Of a stretch of DNA of 7,890 nucleotides, positions 1-6,460 are shown piece after piece. Below the pieces are notes generated by a model. The model was not told the origin of the DNA. It saw only the letters and a list, made by a program, of their open reading frames with translations, and did no database searches. Position numbers and translations under genes: made by a program. How positions within the stretch are numbered: position 1 is the first letter of the stretch; each line of letters opens with the position of its first letter. The stretch is from LMUY01 sp964245495 (GTDB taxonomy: Bacteria; Pseudomonadota; Alphaproteobacteria; Acetobacterales; Acetobacteraceae), in NCBI GenBank assembly GCA_964245495.1, contig CAXTNC010000151.1, forward strand, positions 1 to 7,890. The letters run 5' to 3'.

Positions 1-666
1 GCGCTCGCCCTGCTGCAGCCGCTGGCGCTCGGCGGCCAGCTGCTCCTCCTCGCCCTCCTGCGGGGCCAGCTCGCCCAGCTCGTCCGCGGCGTGGCGCAGC
101 CAGTCCTCCTCCCGCGCGGCCTCGGCGATCTGGCGCCGGGCGGCCTCCAGCGCCGTGCGGGCGCTGCGCCAGCCGGCCCAGCCCTCCGCCACTGCCCGGC
201 GCAACGGCGCATGCGCGGCGAAGGCGTCCAGCAGGGCGGCGTGGCCCGCCGGGTCGGCCAGGCCCATCTGGTCGTGCTGGCCCTGCACCTCCACCAGCAG
301 CGACCCGGCGCGGCGCAGCAGGCCCACGCTCACCGGCTGATCATTGACGGTGGCGCGGGAACGGCCGTCTTTCGCCACCACCCGGCGGAGCACCACCTCG
401 TCCTCCAGCTCGACGCCGTTCTCCGTCAGCAGCGCGAGCGCGGCATGGCCGGGGGTGGGGGTGAAGCAGGCGGCGACGCTGGCCTGCTCGGCGCCTTCCC
501 GTACCAGGCCCTGCTCGGCGCGCGCGCCGAGGGCCAGGCCGAGGCTGTCGAGCAGGATGGACTTGCCAGCGCCCGTTTCCCCGGTCAGCACGGTGAGTCC
601 GGGGCCGAAGTGCAGGTCCAACCGCTCGATCAGCACCACGTCGCGGATGGACAGCGCCGTCAGCAT
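1..666 (-). CDS. recN: DNA repair protein RecN, N-terminal part (runs off the left edge)
   Basis: RecN is an SMC-like ATPase that acts in double-strand break repair. The frame read from the ATG at 666 down to base 1 has no stop, giving 222 codons of the N-terminal half; RecN is usually about 550 residues, so the rest lies outside the window. The protein begins MLTALSIRDVVLIERLDL, followed by a Walker A motif GETGAGKS at residues 29-36. Further RecN hallmarks are the stretch GRSRATVNDQPVSV (about 101-114) and VEVQGQHDQ (about 125-133), the counterpart of the family's GQH motif. After residue 150 the sequence becomes charged and rich in Glu, Arg and Gln, fitting the start of the coiled-coil arm. 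The ATG lies 20 bp after the bamD stop with only a weak GA-rich ribosome site, so it probably shares the bamD transcript. Family assignment is firm. The start is well supported because the conserved N-terminal beta strand begins right at it. Confidence 0.95.
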   Translation of the reverse strand, partial: MLTALSIRDVVLIERLDLHFGPGLTVLTGETGAGKSILLDSLGLALGARAEQGLVREGAEQASVAACFTPTPGHAALALLTENGVELEDEVVLRRVVAKDGRSRATVNDQPVSVGLLRRAGSLLVEVQGQHDQMGLADPAGHAALLDAFAAHAPLRRAVAEGWAGWRSARTALEAARRQIAEAAREEDWLRHAADELGELAPQEGEEEQLAAERQRLQQGER

Positions 667-686
667 CCCGTCTCAGCCGCACCGCG

Positions 687-1568
687 TCAGAAAATGGACC
701 CGAAGTTGCGCGCGAAGAACCCGGGGTGCTCGATGCGGCCTTTCGCGTCCGGGACCTGCCCATCGGCCACCAGGGCGCCATAGCTGTCGGCATACCAGGG
801 GCTGCCCGGGTAGTTGTGCCCCAGCACCGCCGCGGTTTTCTTGGCTTGGTCCGTCAGCCCGAGGACCAGGTAGATCTCCGTCATCCGGTGCAGCGCTTCC
901 GGGACGTGGTTGGTGGTCTGGTAGTCGTCCACCACGCGCTGGAAGCGCCCGATCGCGGCGGTGTAGAGGCGCTGCTTCTCGTAGTAGCGGCCGATCTCCA
1001 TCTCCTTGCCGGCAAGGTGGTCCCGGCACAGGTCGATCTTGAGGCGGGAGTCCTGGGCGTAGGCGGAATCAGGAAACCGGTTCACCACGTCCTGCAACGC
1101 CGTCATGGCCTGTTGCGTGCCCTTCTGGTCGCGCTGGATGTCGGCGATCTGCTCGTAGTAGCTCAAGCCGCGCAGGTAGTAGGCGTAGGCCACGTCGCGG
1201 TTGGTCGGATGCAGCTGTATGAACCGGTCCAGGACGCCGATCGCCTCGCTGTAATGGTCGGCCAGGTACTCGGCATAGCCATGCATCAGCTGCGCGTTGG
1301 TGGCCCAGGACGAGTAGGGGTAGTACTCCTCGACATTGTCGAATTGCGTGACGGATGTGCTGTACCTTTGCGCGTTGAGGGCATCAACGCCGTTGTTGTA
1401 CAGGACCTCCACCGGCGTGTTCGCCGGGTCCTTGTTCGCCTTGGCCTTCTCCTTGGCGGCCACGTCCTCCTTCTCCTCGGTGAAAGGATTGAGGCTTTCC
1501 AGCGTCGCGCAGCCGCCGAGCAGGGCGAGAAGGGCGAGGCAGGGCAGCAGGCGGACGGATCGCGGCAT
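687..1568 (-). CDS. bamD: Outer membrane assembly lipoprotein BamD
   Basis: BamD (ComL/YfiO) is the essential lipoprotein of the BAM complex, which folds beta-barrel proteins into the outer membrane. The 293-residue protein opens with a lipoprotein signal: an Arg-containing n-region, a Leu/Ala-rich core and the lipobox LGGC with Cys20 as the lipidation site. Ala follows the Cys, compatible with outer-membrane sorting. A short linker rich in Lys, Glu and Asp precedes TPR-like repeats from about residue 50 to 250, with typical pieces such as VLYNNGVDALNAQRY, YSEAIGVLDRFIQLHPTN and YTAAIGRFQRVVDDYQTT. The YYLRGLSYYEQI and FPDSAYAQDSR stretches are characteristic of BamD. I chose ATG 1568; a GTG two codons upstream (1574) is in frame and also possible, and neither has a strong ribosome site. 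The gene lies 57-63 bp after lpxC, so co-transcription is likely. The pairing with lpxC and recN is usual in alphaproteobacteria. The family call is secure. Confidence 0.94.
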   Translation of the reverse strand: MPRSVRLLPCLALLALLGGCATLESLNPFTEEKEDVAAKEKAKANKDPANTPVEVLYNNGVDALNAQRYSTSVTQFDNVEEYYPYSSWATNAQLMHGYAEYLADHYSEAIGVLDRFIQLHPTNRDVAYAYYLRGLSYYEQIADIQRDQKGTQQAMTALQDVVNRFPDSAYAQDSRLKIDLCRDHLAGKEMEIGRYYEKQRLYTAAIGRFQRVVDDYQTTNHVPEALHRMTEIYLVLGLTDQAKKTAAVLGHNYPGSPWYADSYGALVADGQVPDAKGRIEHPGFFARNFGSIF

Positions 1569-1594
1569 CGGCACCAGGTTCCAGGGATGGCGCG

Positions 1595-1623
1595 CTTATA
1601 GCGGGGCCAGGGCCGGAAGCGAA
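1595..1623 (-). promoter_or_regulatory. Possible weak promoter before bamD
   Basis: The short lpxC-bamD gap contains TATAAG on the minus strand (1595-1600), a fair -10 box and one of the few AT-rich stretches here. The hexamer 17 bp upstream, TTCGCT at 1618-1623, is a poor -35. If used, transcription would start near 1588, leaving a leader of roughly 15-20 nt before bamD. Read-through from lpxC is equally or more likely. Confidence 0.2.
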
Positions 1624-1631
1624 GCGCCCCT

Positions 1632-2585
1632 TTACGCGGACGCCGCCAGCGGCAGCGCGGCCCAGCTCGTCAACGCAGGCAGCTCTGCCCAGGCCCAGGC
1701 GGAACGGTCCGCCAGCATGGCGCGCGCCAGCTTGTTGTTCAGCGCGTGGCCCGGCCGGTGGGCGATGCAGCGCGCCTGCAACGCGGCGCCGGCCAGCGCC
1801 AGGTCTCCCACCACGTCCAGCATCTTGTGGCGCACGAACTCGTCCGCCGTCCTCAACCCGCCAGGGTTGAGCACCCGGGCGCCATCCACCACGACGGCAT
1901 TCTGCAAGCTGCCGCCGCGCGCCAGGCCGGAGGCTTGCAGCGCGGCGATGTCGGACGCAACGGCGAAGGTGCGCGCATCCGCCAGATGGCGCCGGAAGCT
2001 TGCTTCCGTTAGCCGCAGCGACAGCGCCTGGCGTCCGATGGCGGCGGCCTGGAAGTCTATGGAGACCGTCAGCTCGAAGCCCGCAGCAGCCGGACGCAGC
2101 TCCGCGAACGCCTCGCCGTCTGAGACCCGGACCGGACGCAGCACCTCCATCACGCGGACGGGGGCGTCCTGCTCCACGGCGCCGGCGCAGTCCAGCAGGA
2201 ACACGAACGGCGCGGCCGAGCCGTCCAGCACCGGCACTTCAGGCCCGTCCAGGACGACCAGGGCGTTGTCGATGCCGCACGCGGCGAGCGCGGCCAGGAC
2301 GTGCTCCACCGTGCCGACGCGGACATGCGGGGCGGCGGGGTCCGAAAGGACGGTGCAAAGCCGGGTGTCGCTGACCAGCTCGGCCCGGGCAGCCACGTCC
2401 GCCTGGAGGTCGGTGCGGCGGAACACGATCCCCGTGCCGGCCGGGGCCGGGCGCAGCTCCATCTGGATGGTGATGCCGGTATGCAAGCCCACGCCCGTGC
2501 AGCCAATCGCCGCGGCAAGGGTGCGCTGCCGGGTGCGCTGGGCCTGGCCCAGGCCGGGAAGAAGATCGGGCGGCAGTCCATCCAT
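1632..2585 (-). CDS. lpxC: UDP-3-O-acyl-N-acetylglucosamine deacetylase LpxC
   Basis: LpxC is the cytoplasmic zinc amidase that removes the acetyl group from UDP-3-O-acyl-GlcNAc, the committed step of lipid A synthesis. The 317-residue product carries the expected residues: the QRTL...GVGLHTG opening (20-37), the VEHVLAAL zinc histidine His95, the Gly-Pro-Glu-x-Pro-x-Leu-Asp-Gly motif at 114-122, ARTF (204-207), FVRHKMLDVVGDL with His253, Lys254 and Asp257, and the RPGHALNN catalytic His280. By family knowledge these match E. coli His79, His238, Asp242 and His265. I chose ATG 2585, which has AAGG eight bases upstream and places the conserved QRTL after a short non-conserved lead of about 19 residues. 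The frame also opens at ATG 2681, but that adds 32 unconserved residues and lacks a ribosome site. After ARTF the usual Gly-Phe is replaced by Ala-Val. The gene likely has its own promoter in the AT-rich gap after ftsZ. Confidence 0.95.
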   Translation of the reverse strand: MDGLPPDLLPGLGQAQRTRQRTLAAAIGCTGVGLHTGITIQMELRPAPAGTGIVFRRTDLQADVAARAELVSDTRLCTVLSDPAAPHVRVGTVEHVLAALAACGIDNALVVLDGPEVPVLDGSAAPFVFLLDCAGAVEQDAPVRVMEVLRPVRVSDGEAFAELRPAAAGFELTVSIDFQAAAIGRQALSLRLTEASFRRHLADARTFAVASDIAALQASGLARGGSLQNAVVVDGARVLNPGGLRTADEFVRHKMLDVVGDLALAGAALQARCIAHRPGHALNNKLARAMLADRSAWAWAELPALTSWAALPLAASA

Positions 2586-2695
2586 TCGCGTCGCCTTGCA
2601 GGGCCGTGGCCCGATTCGGCCAGGATCATCACGGCCGCCACGCAAACTATGGCGTGCGCTTCCGGTCGCAAAGTCAATCATTGTTGCCGGGTATT

Positions 2696-2712
2696 ACGAC
2701 GCAAAGCGTTGT
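2696..2712. repeat. Imperfect inverted repeat at the predicted lpxC transcription start
   Basis: On the minus strand the sequence reads ACAACGC, TTT, GCGTCGT: seven-base arms with one mismatch (a G-U pair in RNA) around a 3-base centre. It begins at the edge of the candidate -10 box and spans the predicted start near 2705, which is where a repressor operator or a 5'-end hairpin would sit. The dyad is short, so chance cannot be excluded. Confidence 0.35.
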
Positions 2713-2740
2713 TTATAAAAGATTGCAGGACGGCCAAAGC
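2712..2740 (-). promoter_or_regulatory. Candidate promoter for lpxC-bamD-recN
   Basis: On the minus strand TATAAA (2712-2717) matches the -10 consensus at five of six bases and lies in an AT-rich island within very GC-rich DNA. The hexamer 17 bp upstream is GCTTTG (2735-2740), a weak -35; a 16-bp spacing gives CTTTGG. Transcription would begin near 2705, about 120 nt before the lpxC ATG. The position after the ftsZ hairpin and before the lpxC block supports the call, but the -35 match is poor. Confidence 0.4.
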
Positions 2741-2763
2741 CCTGTTGCCGCAGCCGAACGGCA

Positions 2764-2793
2764 CCGGCCAGGGCGGCGTGCCGCCCTGGCCGG
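2764..2793 (-). terminator. Strong hairpin just after ftsZ
   Basis: A perfect 14-bp GC-rich inverted repeat (2764-2777 with 2780-2793) starts four bases past the ftsZ TAA. The two-base centre means the real RNA hairpin would have about 12 pairs and a six-base loop. No U-tract follows on the minus strand; the next bases are TGCCGTTCGG. It may therefore be a terminator acting without a U-run, an mRNA 3'-end stabiliser, or an attenuating hairpin before lpxC. Confidence 0.45.
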
Positions 2794-2797
2794 CGCT

Positions 2798-4264
2798 TTA
2801 GGACGATTGCCGGCGCAGGAACGCCGGGATGTCCAACCCTTCTTCTGCCGGAGCCGGGCGAGCAGGCGCAGCATCGCCTTGGCCCGCTGCCGAGGGTTCT
2901 GGGCGCTGGGTTTCCGGGGCAGCCGCAGGGGCGGCGGACCGCCCGCGGATGGCTCCGGTGACGATGCCGAACAGGCTGCCGCGCACGGGCGGGGCGGCCT
3001 GGACCGGCGCAGTCGGCTGGTCTGCGAACAGGCCGCGCGCCGCGAGGGGCGCCGAAGGGCGCAGGCGGGCCGGGTCGGCGGCCGGGTCAGGCTCCGTGGC
3101 CGGCGCCGGCAGCACGGGCGCTCCCATGACGCTGACCGGGGCAGGGTGCGCGCCGGGCTGGCCCATCGGCATCGCGACGGCGGGGATAGGAGCGGCAGGA
3201 GCCGGGTGCGCCGCCATCGGCTGCGCCAGCGCCATGGGCGGGGCCGCGGCGGCGCCCACCGCGATCAAGCGGGGACGCTGCGCTTCCGTGAGGCCCGTGT
3301 CGATCCCGGTCGCCACCACGGACACGCGGACGCGGCCGGTCAGGCTGTCATCCACCGCGGAGCCGAAGATGATGTTGGCGTCGTCCGCCACCTCCTCGCG
3401 GATGCGGTTGGCCGCGGCGTCCACCTCGAACAGCGTCATGTCCTCGCCGCCGGTGATGTTGATCAGCAGGCCGCGCGCGCCGGACATGGAGGTGTCCTCC
3501 AGCAGCGGGTTGCTGATGGCCAGCTCGGCGGCGCGGATGGCGCGGCCTTCGCCTTCGGCCTCGCCGGTGCCCATCATGGCCTTGCCCATCTCGGCCATCA
3601 CCGTGCGGATGTCGGCGAAGTCCAGGTTGACCAGGCCGGGTGCCATCATCAGGTCGGTCACGCCGCGCACGCCCATGTAGAGCACGTTGTCGGCCATCTT
3701 GAACGCTTCCTTCCAGCCCGTGCGCTCGTTGGCGAGGCGGAACAGGTTCTGGTTCGGGATGACGATCAGCGTGTCCACGTAGCTTTGCAGCTCCGTGATG
3801 CCGGCGTCCGCCGCCTTGGCCCGGCGCGCGCCCTCGAAGGTGAAGGGCTTGGTGACCACGCCCACCGTCAGCACGCCGCGCTCGCGCGCCATGCGCGCGA
3901 TCACCGGGGCGGCGCCGGTGCCGGTGCCGCCGCCCATGCCGGCGGTGATGAACACCATGTGCGTGCCTTCCAGGTGGCGCGCCAGCTCCTCGCTCGCTTC
4001 CTCCGCGGCCGCCCGGCCGATCTCCGGCTTGGCGCCGGCGCCCAGGCCCTGCGTCAGGTGCGGGCCGAGCTGGATGCGGCGGTCGGCCCGGCTGTGCATC
4101 AGCTGCTGCGCGTCCGTGTTGGCGACCACGAAGTCGACGCCCTGCAAGTCGAGCGCGATCATGTTGTCCACGGCGTTCGTGCCGCCGCCGCCGACCCCGA
4201 TAACCGTGATGCGCGGCGTGAAGTCCGTGTGCAGCGTCTGCGGAATGGTCAGGTTGAGGGTCAT
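2798..4264 (-). CDS. ftsZ: Cell division GTPase FtsZ
   Basis: FtsZ is the tubulin homologue that polymerises with GTP into the cytokinetic ring. The 488-residue protein has the nucleotide-binding start ITVIGVGGGGTNAVDNM (about 19-35), NTDAQQL (49-55), the tubulin signature GGGTGTG at 111-117, and the T7 loop NLDFAD at 213-218, whose acidic residues complete GTP hydrolysis in the neighbouring subunit. The core ends near residue 324. An Ala/Pro-rich linker of about 150 residues follows, then the conserved C-terminal peptide LDIPAFLRRQ (477-486), which binds FtsA and other partners. The total is longer than E. coli FtsZ (383 residues), as is common in alphaproteobacteria. ATG 4264 was chosen because GGAG lies seven bases upstream (4272-4275) and the conserved strand begins soon after; an upstream in-frame start would overlap ftsA and add unconserved residues. 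The gene starts 40 bp after ftsA and is followed by a strong hairpin. Confidence 0.98.
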   Translation of the reverse strand: MTLNLTIPQTLHTDFTPRITVIGVGGGGTNAVDNMIALDLQGVDFVVANTDAQQLMHSRADRRIQLGPHLTQGLGAGAKPEIGRAAAEEASEELARHLEGTHMVFITAGMGGGTGTGAAPVIARMARERGVLTVGVVTKPFTFEGARRAKAADAGITELQSYVDTLIVIPNQNLFRLANERTGWKEAFKMADNVLYMGVRGVTDLMMAPGLVNLDFADIRTVMAEMGKAMMGTGEAEGEGRAIRAAELAISNPLLEDTSMSGARGLLINITGGEDMTLFEVDAAANRIREEVADDANIIFGSAVDDSLTGRVRVSVVATGIDTGLTEAQRPRLIAVGAAAAPPMALAQPMAAHPAPAAPIPAVAMPMGQPGAHPAPVSVMGAPVLPAPATEPDPAADPARLRPSAPLAARGLFADQPTAPVQAAPPVRGSLFGIVTGAIRGRSAAPAAAPETQRPEPSAAGQGDAAPARPAPAEEGLDIPAFLRRQSS

Positions 4265-4304
4265 GCGGTTGCTCCATTGTGAAAAACGGCAGGGCGGGGG
4301 CTGG

Positions 4305-5609
4305 TCACACCCGGTCCCGCAGGAAGGCGGCGATGCGGCGGAGCAGCCCGGCGGGGCGCTCCTGCGCGCCGAGGTCAAGGTCGCTCAAGGCGCGGCCCGC
4401 GCCGGCGGCCCAGAACAGCAGGCCGGCGGACACGGCGAAGCCCGGCCCGGTCGCGGCGGCCGGCAGGCCGCGCAGCAGCCGCGTGTCCGGCCGGCCCAGC
4501 CGGACGGTGCGGTTCAGGATGCGCCCGGCCATCTCCCGCGCGCCCACCAGCTGGCTGGCGCCGCCCGTCAGCACCACGCGGCTGCCCGCCGCCCGGCCCA
4601 GGCCTGCGGAGTCCAGCCGGTCGCGCACCAGCTCAAACGTTTCCTCCAGCCGCGGCTTGATGATGGAGACCACCATGGAGCGCGGGTACTTGGCGTGGGC
4701 GTGGTCGTCCTCGCCCACCATCGGCACCGTCAGCATCTCCCGCTCGTCGTCCGGGCTGCCCTGGGCGGAGCCGTTCAGCGTCTTGACCCGCTCCGCCGCC
4801 GCCACCGTGGTGCTGAGCAGCCGGGCCACGTCGTTGGTGACGTGCTGGCCGCCCACCGGCAGCTGCGCCGTGTGCAGCAGCTGGCCCTCGCAGAACACCG
4901 CCATGCCCGTGGTGCCGGCGCCCATGTCGATGACCGTGGCGCCCAGCTCCCGCTCGTCCTCCACCAGCACGGACAGGCCGGCCGCCATGGGGGCGGACAC
5001 CAGCTCCGCGATGTCCAGCTCGGCCCGGCCCGCCGTGGCGCCCAGGTTGCGCAGCGCCATGCTCGTCGCGTCGATCACGTGCAGCCGGGCGGTCAGCGTT
5101 TCGCAGTGGTGGCCGCGCGGGTCGGCCACGCCGGGCGTTTCGTCCACGCTGAAGGTGAGCGGCAGGGCGTGGATGGTTTCGCGCCCCTCGCTCAGGGCGC
5201 GGGCGCGGCCTTCCTGCACCACCCGGCGCACGTCCGCCTCCGTCACCGCGCGCCCGCCCACCGGCCATTGCACGTTGAACAGGCGGCTTTCCGGGGCGCC
5301 GCAGGTGAGGTTCACCGTCACGGAGCGCAGCCGGTGGTCGCTCATGTCCTCTGCCTGCGCCACGGCGCCGCGGATGGCGCGCTCCGCCTCGTCCAGGTCC
5401 GTGATGCCGCCGCCGCGCACGCCCCGGCCGCGCTGCCAGCCCATGCCGAGCACCCGCAGCGCGCCGTCCGCCTCGCACCGGCCGATCAGGCAGATGACCT
5501 TGCTGGTGCCGATGTCCAGCACGCCGAACGGCCCGGCGCGGCCAGCCCGGGGCCGGGGCGGCGGCTCCGCGGGCGCGGAAAGCAGGACCCGGCGGGACAT
5601 GTCGTTCAC
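4305..5609 (-). CDS. ftsA: Cell division protein FtsA
   Basis: FtsA is the actin-like ATPase that anchors FtsZ filaments to the inner membrane and recruits later divisome proteins. The product (434 residues from the GTG) has the phosphate-1 loop GVLDIGTSK (about 29-37), the 1C-domain region with SVTVNLTCG and FNVQWPVGGRAVTEADVRRV, the phosphate-2 motif IDMGAGTTGMAVF, the SIIKPRLEETFELVRDRL helix, and the adenosine motif VVLTGGASQLVG. It ends in a short amphipathic, Arg-rich helix, AGLLRRIAAFLRDRV, the expected membrane-targeting tail. Two starts are possible. GTG 5609 overlaps the ftsQ stop as GTGA and has GGAGG five bases upstream; ATG 5600 lies 14 bases from that site. I prefer the GTG; the difference is three residues. 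A Pro/Arg-rich lead of about 20 residues precedes the first strand. Position between ftsQ and ftsZ is the conserved dcw order. Confidence 0.96.
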   Translation of the reverse strand: MNDMSRRVLLSAPAEPPPRPRAGRAGPFGVLDIGTSKVICLIGRCEADGALRVLGMGWQRGRGVRGGGITDLDEAERAIRGAVAQAEDMSDHRLRSVTVNLTCGAPESRLFNVQWPVGGRAVTEADVRRVVQEGRARALSEGRETIHALPLTFSVDETPGVADPRGHHCETLTARLHVIDATSMALRNLGATAGRAELDIAELVSAPMAAGLSVLVEDERELGATVIDMGAGTTGMAVFCEGQLLHTAQLPVGGQHVTNDVARLLSTTVAAAERVKTLNGSAQGSPDDEREMLTVPMVGEDDHAHAKYPRSMVVSIIKPRLEETFELVRDRLDSAGLGRAAGSRVVLTGGASQLVGAREMAGRILNRTVRLGRPDTRLLRGLPAAATGPGFAVSAGLLFWAAGAGRALSDLDLGAQERPAGLLRRIAAFLRDRV

Positions 5610-6460
5610 GCCTTCCTCCCCACGGGCTGGGCCGCCGGCGCCGCGGCGGGCGCGGCCGCCTGCGGCCGCACCACCAGCCGGTCCGGCAGCCGCATGTCCA
5701 CCACCGCCAGCGGCCGGTCGAGCAGCGCCTGGCTGGACTGCAGCTCCGCCAGCTTGGCCAGCGCCGGCGCTTCGGCGCCCTCCGGCAGCAGCACGTCCAG
5801 GCCGGTCTTCATGCGCAGGTTCCAGCGGCGCTCGCCCACCCGCACCGCCGCCATCACCCGGGATTGCAGCGTCGGCTGCGCGGCCAGCGCGTCCAGCAGC
5901 GCCGCCGCCGCTCCCGGCGCGCCTGCGCCGACCACCAGCGGCAGCTCGCCGAATGCCGCCACGTCCTGGTTTGCGACCGTCTGGCCGTCGCGGTCGATCA
6001 GCACGAAGCGGCCCTGGTTCTGCCAGATGGCGAAGGGCCGCCGCTCCGTCAGGTTCACCACCAGCGTGCCCGGCAGCCGCCGCTCGACCGCCGCGTGCTC
6101 CACCCAGGACAGCGACTCGATCCGCGCCCGCGCGCCTTCCAGAGAGAAGCCCAGCATTGAGTCGCCCCGGCGCACGCCGAGCGCCGCGTTGAGCAGCGGC
6201 TCCGGCGTGTTGCTGCGCCCTTCCACCACGATGTCCCGCACCCGCAGGTTGACGGCGGCGGCGATGCCGCCCCGCAGCCGCGCCAGCGCGCCGCCGGGTT
6301 CCGCCGAGTGCATCAGCACGGTGCCGGCCAGCACGGCGGCGAACCCGGCCAGGCCCCACAGCGCCGGGCGCAGGAGGCGGCGCTGCCGCCGCAGCAGCAG
6401 CCGCAGCCGGGACGGCCGGCGCGCCACGTCCCGCGGCTGGCGCAGGGCGGGGCGGGTCAC
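5606..6460 (-). CDS. ftsQ: Cell division protein FtsQ
   Basis: FtsQ is a bitopic inner-membrane protein of the divisome that binds FtsB/FtsL through its periplasmic part. The 284-residue product has a strongly Arg-rich cytoplasmic N-terminus (about 1-32), one membrane segment (about 33-50, WGLAGFAAVLAGTVLM), and a POTRA domain beginning near LRVRDIVVEGRSNT (about 72-140) with the typical SWVEHAAVERRLPGTLVVNLTERRPFAIW. The FtsQ beta domain follows, including FVLIDRDGQTV and WNLRMKTGLDVLLPE, and the protein ends in an Ala/Pro-rich tail. The start is uncertain among three in-frame GTGs. I chose 6460 because it overlaps the ddlB stop as GTGA, but it lacks a good ribosome site; GTG 6469 is better spaced from a GGGGCAGG stretch, and 6496 is less likely. 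Translation is probably coupled to ddlB. Confidence 0.94.
   Translation of the reverse strand: MTRPALRQPRDVARRPSRLRLLLRRQRRLLRPALWGLAGFAAVLAGTVLMHSAEPGGALARLRGGIAAAVNLRVRDIVVEGRSNTPEPLLNAALGVRRGDSMLGFSLEGARARIESLSWVEHAAVERRLPGTLVVNLTERRPFAIWQNQGRFVLIDRDGQTVANQDVAAFGELPLVVGAGAPGAAAALLDALAAQPTLQSRVMAAVRVGERRWNLRMKTGLDVLLPEGAEAPALAKLAELQSSQALLDRPLAVVDMRLPDRLVVRPQAAAPAAAPAAQPVGRKA
5615..5619 (-). promoter_or_regulatory. Ribosome binding site deciding the ftsA start
   Basis: GGAGG, within GGGGAGGAAGG, lies in the last codons of ftsQ. It is five bases from GTG 5609 and 14 from ATG 5600, which favours the GTG that overlaps the ftsQ stop. Confidence 0.6.

Larger units (their letters stand above)
2586..2797. 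other. Intergenic region between ftsZ and lpxC
   Basis: This 212-bp gap, the largest in the window, holds the inverted repeat after ftsZ (2764-2793), an AT-rich patch with a candidate promoter (2712-2740), an imperfect dyad (2696-2712), and a probable leader of about 120 nt for lpxC. In the leader, GGGCC and GGCCC flank two bases (2601-2612), a small hairpin candidate just upstream of the lpxC ribosome site. I see no convincing small gene on either strand; an in-frame stop sits six codons before the ATG at 2681. Confidence 0.7.

Noticed and set aside
341..793. A minus-strand frame of 150 codons overlapping the start of recN.
   Set aside because: It is recN and bamD read in the wrong frame; the true recN frame carries the Walker A motif and has no stop to the window edge.
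2613..2617. A GANTC site (GATTC) 28 bases upstream of lpxC, the methylation target of CcrM in many alphaproteobacteria.
   Set aside because: GANTC also occurs at several other places in the window, mostly inside genes, so a single copy here does not show cell-cycle control.
2649..2677. TTGACT (2672-2677) on the minus strand as a -35 box for lpxC.
   Set aside because: No acceptable -10 lies 16-18 bp downstream; the hexamer there is CGCCAT.
2586..2681. A 32-codon N-terminal extension of LpxC from ATG 2681.
   Set aside because: The added residues are unlike LpxC and the ATG has no ribosome site, while ATG 2585 has AAGG at good spacing.
1336..2718. A 460-codon plus-strand frame opposite lpxC and bamD.
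   Set aside because: It is rich in Ser, Arg and Ala, matches no family I recognise, and mirrors conserved genes on the minus strand.
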